A stretch of DNA of 30,588 bases. It comes from Nitrospirota bacterium. Its GTDB lineage: Bacteria; Nitrospirota; UBA9217. Positions 8,211-14,824 of the stretch are shown here, in pieces (the stretch's first letter is position 1; each line of letters opens with the position of its first letter). The translations under genes and the position numbers were made by a program. The stretch spans positions 1-30,588 of the forward strand of contig DAIDTZ010000048.1 in assembly GCA_027456925.1 (NCBI GenBank). The letters run 5' to 3'. The notes beneath the pieces are model-generated. The model was not told the DNA's origin, made no database searches, and was given only the letters and a program-made list of their open reading frames with translations.

Positions 8211-9404
8211 ATGGATAAAAAAACCATCGAAAAAGTCGACCTGAAGAACAAGCGGGTCTTCATCCGCGCCGACTTCAACGTGCCGCTCGACGACAACGGC
8301 AACATCACCGACGACGGCAGGATCCGTTCGACGCTTCCCACCATCAACTACGCCCTCGATGCAGGCGCCAAGGTGATCCTGGCCTCGCACCTGGGACGGC
8401 CCAAAGGCAAACCGAGTCCCAAATACAGCCTGGCCCCGGTGGCCCTGCGGCTGCACCGTCTCCTGAACAAGGAAGTGACATTCGCCAAGGACTGCATCGG
8501 CCCGGACGTGGAACACCTGGTCGCCGGCATGCGGCCCGGCGATGTGCTGCTGCTCGAGAACCTCCGGTTCCACGAAGAAGAAGAAAAGAACGACGAAGGT
8601 TTTTCGAAGGCCCTCGCTGCCTTCACCGATGTATATGTGGACGACGCCTTCGGCACGGCGCACCGCGCCCATGCCTCCACCTACGGTATCACCAAGTTCG
8701 TTAAACAGTCCGTAGCGGGATTTCTCATGAAGAAGGAAATCGATTATCTGCAAAAAGCCGTTGCGAATCCCGTGCGGCCCTTCGTTGCGATCCTGGGCGG
8801 CGCCAAGGTTTCGGGGAAAATCGGGGTGATCGAGAACCTCAAGAACAAAGTGGACAAAGTGATCGTCGGCGGCGCCATGGCCTTTACCTTCAATAAGGCC
8901 TGGGGCGACGAAGTCGGAAACTCGCTGGTCGAGCCGGACATGATCGAGACTGCCATGCGCATCAGAAATAGCGCCCGCGAAAAGGGCGTCAAATTCTATC
9001 TGCCAGTGGATTTCGTGGTGGCCGAGAATATGAATGACGGGGCTGAGACAAAAATCGTCACGTCCCAGGAGATCCCGAAGGGCTGGGTGGGCCTCGACAT
9101 CGGCCCGGCAACGGTCCGGCTCTTTGCCGAGGCGATCCAGGACGCCAAGACCATCATCTGGAACTGTCCCATTGGCATGTTCGAAAAGGACGCTTATTCC
9201 CGCGGCACCTTCGCCGTGGCCCGCGCGGTCGCTGATGCCTATGCGACCACCATCGTCGGCGGCGGCGACACGGACGTGGCCGTGCACAAGGCCGGCGTGT
9301 CCTACAGCATCACCTTCATCTCCACCGGCGGCGGCGCGTCGCTGGAGCTGCTCGAAGGCAAGGAACTGCCGGGCCTAGCGGCGCTTACCGACGATAAAGA
9401 ATAA
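8211..9404 (+). CDS. pgk: Phosphoglycerate kinase
   Basis: The enzyme transfers the acyl phosphate of 1,3-bisphosphoglycerate to ADP and acts directly after GAPDH. The 397-residue protein has the family motifs RADFNVPLD near residue 20, the ASHLGRPKGKP loop, LLENLRFHEEEEKND, the hinge region with AILGGAKVSGKIGV, and the C-terminal STGGGASLELLEGKELPG. Length is standard for bacteria. The ATG is preceded by GGAG (8195-8198), 12 bases away, so translation initiation may be weaker than for gap. It lies 112 bases after gap and 76 before tpiA. Confidence 0.97.
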   Translation: MDKKTIEKVDLKNKRVFIRADFNVPLDDNGNITDDGRIRSTLPTINYALDAGAKVILASHLGRPKGKPSPKYSLAPVALRLHRLLNKEVTFAKDCIGPDVEHLVAGMRPGDVLLLENLRFHEEEEKNDEGFSKALAAFTDVYVDDAFGTAHRAHASTYGITKFVKQSVAGFLMKKEIDYLQKAVANPVRPFVAILGGAKVSGKIGVIENLKNKVDKVIVGGAMAFTFNKAWGDEVGNSLVEPDMIETAMRIRNSAREKGVKFYLPVDFVVAENMNDGAETKIVTSQEIPKGWVGLDIGPATVRLFAEAIQDAKTIIWNCPIGMFEKDAYSRGTFAVARAVADAYATTIVGGGDTDVAVHKAGVSYSITFISTGGGASLELLEGKELPGLAALTDDKE

Positions 9405-9412
9405 AACAATTT

Positions 9413-9466
9413 TTCTCGCAGGGACGCTGAGAATAATTCTCCGCGTCCTCCGCGACTCCGCGAGAG
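9413..9466. repeat. Imperfect inverted repeat, CGCGGAGA-type arms
   Basis: The left arm TTCTCGCAGGGACGCTGAGA (9413-9432) is an imperfect inverted counterpart of the right arm (9437-9466, CCGCGTCCTCCGCGACTCCG core), with almost no loop. It occupies the pgk-tpiA spacer. The tpiA ribosome-binding site AAGGGG starts three bases after the right arm. Confidence 0.65.
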
Positions 9467-9480
9467 ACAAGGGGTTTCTC

Positions 9481-10242
9481 ATGAATCCGAAAAGAAGGCC
9501 TATCATAGCGGGCAACTGGAAAATGAACAAGACCACCGTCGAAGCATGCGAACTCGTTCGCAAGATCGCTTATGCGGTGATCAACACCAAGGATCGTGAC
9601 GTCGTGGTTGCGCCTCCCTTCACCGCCATTCCCGGCATAATTGACGTCATCCGGGACACGAACATCGGACTTGCCGCCCAGAACATGCATTGGGAGGACA
9701 AAGGCGCCTTTACCGGCGAGATTTCCGCTGAAATGCTGTTGGATTTGGGCTGCAAGTATGTTATCATAGGCCACAGTGAACGCCGTCAGTACTTCGGTGA
9801 AACCGACGGGACGGTGAACAAAAAGATCCGGCAGGCCCTGAACAAGGGACTGCTGCCGATCGTCTGTGTCGGAGAACTCCTGAGCGAACGCGAAGCCGGC
9901 AAAGCGAACGAAGTGATCGAACGACAGGTCATGGGCGCGTTCAAGGGCGTGACTGCCGCTGAAATGCAGAAGATCGTCATTGCCTATGAACCGGTCTGGG
10001 CAATCGGCACCGGTAAGACCGCCACACCGGACCAGGCGAACGAGATCCACGCATTCATCCGCGGGAAGGTGAAGGCGGCGTACAACGCCGACGTCGCCGA
10101 GGGCCTTCGCATCCAGTACGGCGGGAGCGTAACGCCCGATAATGTATCTCAGCTCATGGCGAAACCCGACATTGACGGCGCACTGGTGGGCGGCGCAAGT
10201 TTGAAGCCCGAATCGTTTGCGGCACTGGTGAACTTCAAGTAA
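9481..10242 (+). CDS. tpiA: Triose-phosphate isomerase
   Basis: The enzyme interconverts dihydroxyacetone phosphate and glyceraldehyde 3-phosphate. The 253-residue TIM barrel keeps all catalytic residues: AGNWKMN with Lys14, IIGHSERR with His98, and AYEPVWAIGTGKTAT with Glu170. The phosphate-binding GGSV and GGASL loops are near the C-terminus. AAGGGG (9469-9474) precedes the ATG by 6 bases. It is the third gene in the glycolytic run, and the gap-pgk-tpiA-secG order is common in several bacterial phyla. Confidence 0.97.
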   Translation: MNPKRRPIIAGNWKMNKTTVEACELVRKIAYAVINTKDRDVVVAPPFTAIPGIIDVIRDTNIGLAAQNMHWEDKGAFTGEISAEMLLDLGCKYVIIGHSERRQYFGETDGTVNKKIRQALNKGLLPIVCVGELLSEREAGKANEVIERQVMGAFKGVTAAEMQKIVIAYEPVWAIGTGKTATPDQANEIHAFIRGKVKAAYNADVAEGLRIQYGGSVTPDNVSQLMAKPDIDGALVGGASLKPESFAALVNFK

Positions 10243-10250
10243 AACCTTTT

Positions 10251-10336
10251 ATCACCGCAGAGAACGCAGAGACCGCAGAGTTTTACATTTTGAATTACTT
10301 ATGTGAATCTTTCTCGACGTTCTCCGTGATCTGCAG
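10251..10336. repeat. Imperfect inverted repeat, CGCAGAGA-type arms
   Basis: The left arm (10251-10280) contains the near-tandem units CCGCAGAGAA, CGCAGAGA and CCGCAGAG. The right arm (10311-10336, TTCTCGACGTTCTCCGTGAT core) is its imperfect inverted partner, with a loop of about 30 bases. It fills the tpiA-secG spacer and ends 16 bases before the secG ribosome-binding site. Confidence 0.65.
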
Positions 10337-10363
10337 TTTAGGAATATCTTCAAGGAGGCAACA

Positions 10364-10687
10364 ATGCGTATTTTTTTAGTATCACTTCATGTCATAGTGT
10401 CCGGCATCCTGATCGGGATAGTGCTCTTGCAAAAGGGTAAAGGCGCTGATATCGGCGCGGCATTCGGCGGCGCGTCCCAGACCGTGTTCGGCCCGCGCGG
10501 AACGCAAAGCGTCCTGTCAAAGGTCACCACAACGGCGGCGGTCATTTTCATGATCACGTCGCTCAGTCTCGCGCTCTCGTCAAGCCATCGGAGTTCGGTC
10601 ATGGAGAACCTGAAGCAGGACCAGGCAGCTCCGGCTGTTCCGCTCGCACCGCCTGCTCCGGTTCAGGCGCCGACGCCGACAAAATAG
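10364..10687 (+). CDS. secG: Preprotein translocase subunit SecG
   Basis: SecG is the small membrane subunit of the SecYEG channel. The 107-residue protein has two membrane segments (about residues 3-20 and 50-70) separated by the family's conserved loop with QKGKGADIGAAFGGASQTVF. The C-terminal tail is rich in Ala and Pro (VPLAPPAPVQAPTPTK), as often seen in this family. AAGGAGG precedes the ATG with a spacing of 5 bases. A strong terminator follows at 10723-10751, making this the last gene of the gap-pgk-tpiA-secG transcript. Confidence 0.93.
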   Translation: MRIFLVSLHVIVSGILIGIVLLQKGKGADIGAAFGGASQTVFGPRGTQSVLSKVTTTAAVIFMITSLSLALSSSHRSSVMENLKQDQAAPAVPLAPPAPVQAPTPTK

Positions 10688-10722
10688 TTGGCATGCAGTC
10701 GTGACCGTTCCACGGACTCACA

Positions 10723-10751
10723 GGGTAGGCGTTGCCTACCCTTTTGTTTTT
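10723..10751 (+). terminator. Rho-independent terminator of the gap-pgk-tpiA-secG operon
   Basis: GGGTAGGC (10723-10730) and GCCTACCC (10734-10741) form a perfect 8-bp stem with a GTT loop, followed by TTTTGTTTTT (10742-10751). It begins 35 bases after the secG stop and is the strongest intrinsic terminator in the window. Confidence 0.93.
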
Positions 10752-10850
10752 GAAAGCGAGCCCTTCTGGACGCAGATAAGCGCGGAAGAAAAAACGGGGC
10801 AATCCCGATTGGAAAAGCAGAACCCGTTTTAGCATTCTGCACGATTTTCC

Positions 10851-10864
10851 ACGCACCTGTGCGT
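10851..10864. promoter_or_regulatory. Small dyad ACGCAC-CT-GTGCGT before the binding-protein gene
   Basis: Two perfect 6-base inverted halves separated by CT lie 17 bases before the start codon of the solute-binding lipoprotein. It could be a weak hairpin affecting initiation or a regulator site. The rest of the 10752-10881 gap shows no consensus promoter; a single arm-like stretch (GGACGCAGATAAGCGCGGAA, near 10770) resembles the repeat arms seen elsewhere. Confidence 0.3.
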
Positions 10865-10881
10865 TAGGCGAATTCTTTTAG

Positions 10882-12459
10882 ATGAATAAATTTTCCCTGC
10901 ACATCCTTGTCCTTATTCTTCTTCTCTCTGCCTGCGGCCAAAAGGTCGAGCGGAACCCGAATACGTTTATCGAGAGCTCCATCGGCGACGCGCGGCGGCT
11001 GAATCCGGTCATTGCGAACGACTCCGCGTCGGGCACGATCAACGACCAGGTCTTCAACGGCCTGGTGAAGTACGACAAGGACCTCAAGCTTGTCGGCGAC
11101 CTGGCCGAACGGTGGACCGTTACAAACCGCGGGAAAACGATCACCTTTTATCTCCGCAAGGGAGTGAAGTGGCACGACGGCGTAGAGTTCACCGCCGAAG
11201 ACTGCCTGTTCACCTACAGGAAATTCATCGACCCCAAAGTCGCCACGCCCTACAGCAGCTCCTACATGGTCGTGAAAAAAGCCGAGGTCGTGAGCAGGTA
11301 TGTGTTCCGCGTGACCTATCGGAAACCTTTTTCTCCGGCCCTCGAAAGCTGGGCCGCCGGAATGATCCCCAAACACCTGCTCGAAGGCAAGGACATCAAC
11401 ACCGACGCCTTCAACCGCCACCCCGTGGGCACCGGCCCCTACAAGTTCAGGGAATGGATCTCCGGCCAGAAGATCGTCCTCGACGCGAATGACGATTATT
11501 TTGAGGGCAGGCCGAACATCGACCAGTTCATCTATCGCATCATCCCCGACAGCTCGACCGCGTTCCAGGAGCTGCTTTCCGGCGGCGTGGACATGATGGA
11601 CCTGAACCCGCTCCAGTTCCTGCGAAAGAGCGAGACCCCCCGCATCAAGGAGAATTACGTTAAATTCCGGTATCCCGCGAACGCTTACACCTACATGGGC
11701 TACAACCTGTTGAACCCCCTTTTCGGCAGCATCAGGGTCCGGCAGGCGCTCTCCTATGCCATCGACCGCCAGGGGATCATCGACGGAATCCTCCTCGGCC
11801 TCGGCAGGCCCTGCACCGGCCCCTTTTCGTACGTGTCCTGGGCCTACAACCCGAAGGCAAAAAGTTATGCCTACGATCCCGAACGTGCCCGCCGCATGCT
11901 TGCCCAGGCAGGCTGGAAAGACAGGAACGGCGACGGCGTGCTCGAAAAGAACGGCAAGCCGTTCCGGTTCACGATCATGACGAACCAGGGGAACACCGAG
12001 CGCATTCGCACCGCCGAGATCATCCAGCAGAATTTGAAGGCCGTGGGCATCGTCGTCGATATCCGGGTCATGGAATGGCAGGCGTTCATCGAACAGATCG
12101 ACAAGCGGTCCTTTGACGCCATCATTCTCGGGTGGAGCATGGGCCGCGACCCGGACCTTTACGACATCTGGCATTCGAGCAAAACAAAAAAAGGGGAATA
12201 TAATTTTATCAGCTACAAAAATCCCGTGGTCGATCGGCTGCTCGTCGAAGGCCGGCGCACCTTCGATATGAAAAAGCGGAAAAAAATCTACTACCGCATT
12301 CATGCGATCCTGGCCGAAGAGCAGCCCTACGCCTTCCTCTATGTGCCGGACGCATTGCCGATCGTGCATAAGCGGTTCAAGGGCATCAAAGTCGAGCCGC
12401 TCGGCATCATGTACAATTTCATCCACTGGTATGTTCCGAAGAACCGGATGGAATGGTAA
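10882..12459 (+). CDS. Family 5 (peptide/nickel type) extracellular solute-binding lipoprotein
   Basis: The 525-residue protein is a periplasmic binding component of a DppA/OppA-type ABC importer. A lipoprotein signal with lipobox LLSAC places the acylated cysteine at residue 18. Family landmarks include NDQVFNGLVKYDKDLKLVGD near the N-terminus, LRKGVKWHDGVEFTAEDC, and RVRQALSYAIDRQGI in the middle. Length is standard. No import permease or ATPase genes adjoin it; the next genes encode an exporter, so it must work with distant transport genes or act as an orphan binding protein. Only a weak ribosome-binding site (GGCG) is visible. The ligand is unknown; peptides are the default guess for the family. 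Confidence 0.9.
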   Translation: MNKFSLHILVLILLLSACGQKVERNPNTFIESSIGDARRLNPVIANDSASGTINDQVFNGLVKYDKDLKLVGDLAERWTVTNRGKTITFYLRKGVKWHDGVEFTAEDCLFTYRKFIDPKVATPYSSSYMVVKKAEVVSRYVFRVTYRKPFSPALESWAAGMIPKHLLEGKDINTDAFNRHPVGTGPYKFREWISGQKIVLDANDDYFEGRPNIDQFIYRIIPDSSTAFQELLSGGVDMMDLNPLQFLRKSETPRIKENYVKFRYPANAYTYMGYNLLNPLFGSIRVRQALSYAIDRQGIIDGILLGLGRPCTGPFSYVSWAYNPKAKSYAYDPERARRMLAQAGWKDRNGDGVLEKNGKPFRFTIMTNQGNTERIRTAEIIQQNLKAVGIVVDIRVMEWQAFIEQIDKRSFDAIILGWSMGRDPDLYDIWHSSKTKKGEYNFISYKNPVVDRLLVEGRRTFDMKKRKKIYYRIHAILAEEQPYAFLYVPDALPIVHKRFKGIKVEPLGIMYNFIHWYVPKNRMEW

Positions 12460-12480
12460 TGTACCGACAGTTCATCGTGC

Positions 12481-12544
12481 AAAGTACGGAGTTCGGAGTT
12501 CCGGGACTTTTCACGTTGAACTTTGAACCCTGAACTTTGAACTC
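12481..12544. repeat. Imperfect inverted repeat, GAGTTCNNAGTT-type arms
   Basis: The left arm (12481-12506, units like GGAGTTC) and right arm (12515-12544, units TTGAACTTTGAACCCTGAAC) are imperfect inverted counterparts with a very short loop. The element fills the spacer between the binding-protein gene and the ABC ATPase gene and ends 5 bases before the ATPase start, so no separate ribosome-binding site is obvious there. Confidence 0.5.
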
Positions 12545-12549
12545 AAGAA

Positions 12550-13533
12550 ATGTCTATCATTACTGTTAACAACCTCACCAAGAAGTTCAAGTCGCTGACC
12601 GCCGTAGACGGCATTTCCTTCGCAGTCAACAAGGGCGAGGTCTTCGGTTTCCTCGGTCCGAACGGCGCCGGCAAAACGACGACCATCAGCATTCTTTGCA
12701 CGCTGCTCTCGCCTTCGTCGGGTGGGGCGGAGATCGCGGGATTTGACTGCGCAAAAAACCCCGATCAGGTGCGCACGTCCATCGGCCTCATATTCCAGGA
12801 CACCACGCTCGATGTAGGGCTTACCGCCTACGAAAACCTGAAGTTCCACGCCTACCTGTACAACCTTGACCGGCGCCTTGCGGAGAAGAGGATCGACGAA
12901 ATGCTTGCGGTGGTCGAGCTGCAGACCCGGAAACACGATCTTGTCAAAAATTTTTCCGGGGGCATGAAACGGCGGCTGGAGATCGCGCGCGGACTTCTCC
13001 ACTACCCGCGGGTGCTGTTTTTGGACGAGCCCACGATCGGCCTTGACCCGCAAACGAGAAACACCATCTGGGATTTCATCAACACGCTCAGGAACAAAGA
13101 AAAGATCTCCGTGTTCATGACCACCCACTACTTGGAGGAGGCCGAGAACTGCGGCCGCATCGCCATCATCGACCACGGCAGGATCATCGCCCTGGACACG
13201 CCGGCAAAGCTCAAACAGATGGTCCACGGCGATGTTATCCACGTCATAACTGCCGACAACCAGCGTGCGATCGCCGAGATTCAGAAGACCTTTGGCCTGG
13301 CTGCGCGCGAGGAGAACGGCGGGCTGGTCCTCGAAACGGAGAAGGGCGACGAATTCATCCCCAGACTGCTTCATTCCCTGACCATGCAAACTCTGTCGGT
13401 GAGCCTCAAAAAACCGACCTTGAACGACGTGTTCCTGAAGCTTACCGGCAGGACCATCAGGGACGATGTGGTTGCCGACAGCAAGGAAGTCACGCGCGAG
13501 TTCGTCAGGAGCCACCGGAGGGCGCAGCGATGA
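12550..13533 (+). CDS. ABC-2 type exporter ATP-binding protein (DrrA-like)
   Basis: The 327-residue ATPase energises the membrane protein encoded next. It has Walker A GPNGAGKTT (36-44), a Q-loop near GLIFQDTTL, the ABC signature FSGGMKRRLEIARGL (Ser136), Walker B VLFLDEPTIGLDP (Asp159, Glu160) and the H-loop TTHYLEEAE. About 90 extra residues after the nucleotide-binding domain match the C-terminal extension of the DrrA/NodI-type subfamily, which exports drugs, lipids or polysaccharides. The stop overlaps the permease start (ATGA). A single ATPase plus a single permease implies a homodimeric arrangement of each. Substrate is unknown. Confidence 0.92.
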   Translation: MSIITVNNLTKKFKSLTAVDGISFAVNKGEVFGFLGPNGAGKTTTISILCTLLSPSSGGAEIAGFDCAKNPDQVRTSIGLIFQDTTLDVGLTAYENLKFHAYLYNLDRRLAEKRIDEMLAVVELQTRKHDLVKNFSGGMKRRLEIARGLLHYPRVLFLDEPTIGLDPQTRNTIWDFINTLRNKEKISVFMTTHYLEEAENCGRIAIIDHGRIIALDTPAKLKQMVHGDVIHVITADNQRAIAEIQKTFGLAAREENGGLVLETEKGDEFIPRLLHSLTMQTLSVSLKKPTLNDVFLKLTGRTIRDDVVADSKEVTREFVRSHRRAQR

Positions 13534-14297
13534 TCCAGCTCCGGCCGATCTACGTCATCTGCATGCGCGAATTCATCAAGTTCTTCCGTGAAAAAAGCCG
13601 TTTGCTCGGCACGCTCGCCCGTCCCGTGCTCTGGCTCTTTGTCGTCGGCAACGGGATGGGCTCGCTCATCAGGCCCCGGGCGGGGTTTTCCTATCTCCAG
13701 TTCATCTTCCCCGGCATGATCGGCATGACCATCCTCTTTTCGTCTATTTTCTCGTCCATCTCGATCGTGTGGGACCGCGAGTTCGGGTTCATGAAAGAGA
13801 TGCTCGTTGCGCCTATTTCGCGGCTCTCGATCGTCATCGGAAAAACGCTTTCCGGCACGCTGATCTCGGTCGCCCAGGCGGTTATTATCCTGGTCTTCAT
13901 TCCCGTCCTCGGAATTCATCTGACGATCATGCAGTTTTTTGAGGTCGTTGCCGTGTCCGTGCTCGTCTCGTTCTGCATCACGTCGCTCGGCATCCTGATC
14001 GCCGCCAGGCTTACTTCCTTTGACGGGTTCAACATCATCATGAACTTCCTCGTGATGCCCATGCTGTTTCTCTCCGGCGCCATGTACCCCGTCACCTCCA
14101 TGCCGCCTGCCCTGCGGCATCTCACGCTGATCAACCCCCTCACGTACGGAATAGACGCGCTCAAGCATATCCTGCTCCGGAACGGCACGCCGCCGCTCGG
14201 ACCCGAGTTCCCGCTCCTCCTTGACCTCTTCATTGTTGCCGTCATATCCGTTGTTATGCTCACCTTCGCGGCGCTGTCGTTCAGAAAAAAGGAATAA
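13530..14297 (+). CDS. ABC-2 type exporter permease (DrrB-like)
   Basis: The 255-residue integral membrane protein has about six membrane segments and the ABC-2 membrane domain. The family's typical stretch LSGAMYPVTSMPPALRHLTL and NPLTYGIDALKHILL lies in the C-terminal half. The early IVWDREFGFMKEMLVAPISR matches the coupling region that contacts the ATPase. It overlaps the ATPase gene by four bases and must form one transporter with it. No terminator is visible after it; a long repeat-rich gap follows. Confidence 0.9.
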   Translation: MIQLRPIYVICMREFIKFFREKSRLLGTLARPVLWLFVVGNGMGSLIRPRAGFSYLQFIFPGMIGMTILFSSIFSSISIVWDREFGFMKEMLVAPISRLSIVIGKTLSGTLISVAQAVIILVFIPVLGIHLTIMQFFEVVAVSVLVSFCITSLGILIAARLTSFDGFNIIMNFLVMPMLFLSGAMYPVTSMPPALRHLTLINPLTYGIDALKHILLRNGTPPLGPEFPLLLDLFIVAVISVVMLTFAALSFRKKE

Positions 14298-14394
14298 CAG
14301 CGGTTGCTCTTTCATGACGGCATGCGAAACGGGATGGCATGTTTCCAGTTGAAATTAGCGGATCATTGCCTTAACATGCTGCAGGAAAATAAAC

Positions 14395-14708
14395 CTAAAA
14401 AGAGCATTTAACCACGGATTAACACGGATAAACAGCGTTGATTCTAAAAAGAGCAGTTGGACACTGAAGAATCGGATTAACATATGATAAAGGCGGATAA
14501 ATCCTGAACCAAAGCCTTCGCCTTTTGGGGAACTGATTATTAAAGGAAAATCCGCTGTTATCAGGCTTTTATCCGCTTTTATCAGTGTCAAATGCCGTTT
14601 TTAAGTTGATTCAAAGTCCTAAGACAAAAACAAGGAGCGCCGATTGGGTGAAGCTCCCGTTCGAAATAAATTATTGATTTAAGGCCTTAACCGTGTTCAT
14701 CTGTGGTT
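14395..14708. repeat. Nested inverted-repeat element with 12-bp direct repeats
   Basis: The gap 14298-14824 holds no normal gene. Within it an outer pair (14410-14430, AACCACGGATTAACACGG; and 14689-14708, CCGTGTTCATCTGTGGTT) is inverted with few mismatches. Inside lies a second inverted pair (14460-14504 and 14545-14589) whose ends share GACACTGA/TCAGTGTC and units like GCGGATAA. A 12-bp direct repeat CTAAAAAGAGCA occurs at 14395-14406 and 14444-14455. No transposase or target-site duplication is evident. Short frames across this region are the repeat read as protein and were not called. Confidence 0.65.
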
Positions 14709-14748
14709 CCAACTGCCGTTTGTAGGATAAACAAAAAAGGGGCTCGTT

Positions 14749-14790
14749 ATGAATGACCATGCCATAAACCTTTTTGCTTCGCCCAGTTGA
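14749..14790 (+). CDS. Possible 13-codon upstream ORF before the methyltransferase
   Basis: ATG 14749 is preceded by AAGGGG (14737-14742) at good spacing and encodes MNDHAINLFASPS before TGA 14788-14790. It ends 34 bases before the proposed methyltransferase start and lies in the same frame as the methyltransferase body. It may be a leader peptide or the remnant of an older N-terminus. Evidence is only the ribosome-binding site and position, so this is a weak call. Confidence 0.25.
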   Translation: MNDHAINLFASPS

Positions 14791-14824
14791 CCGCCGTCAG
14801 GCGGCGCCGGAGGTTGCCGACAGG

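Noticed and set aside
8106..10336. CRISPR-like array in the word-like repeats
   Set aside because: The units are 6-10 bases, degenerate, and arranged as inverted arms rather than regularly spaced identical repeats with unique spacers.
10864..12426. Long minus-strand open frame of 520 codons opposite the binding-protein gene
   Set aside because: The plus strand encodes a full, recognisable lipoprotein with normal family motifs; the antisense frame has no recognisable domain and arises from GC-rich codon bias. The same applies to the long antisense frame opposite pgk (8208-9287).
14355..14591. 78-codon minus-strand frame in the 14.4-kb repeat region
   Set aside because: It is the inverted-repeat element translated; no start signal and no family resemblance.
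14800..14824. SECIS-like hairpin CCGCC/GGCGG after the uORF TGA (14788-14790)
   Set aside because: The apical loop lies only 5 bases after the TGA, too close for SelB-dependent decoding, and no conserved protein context flanks that TGA.
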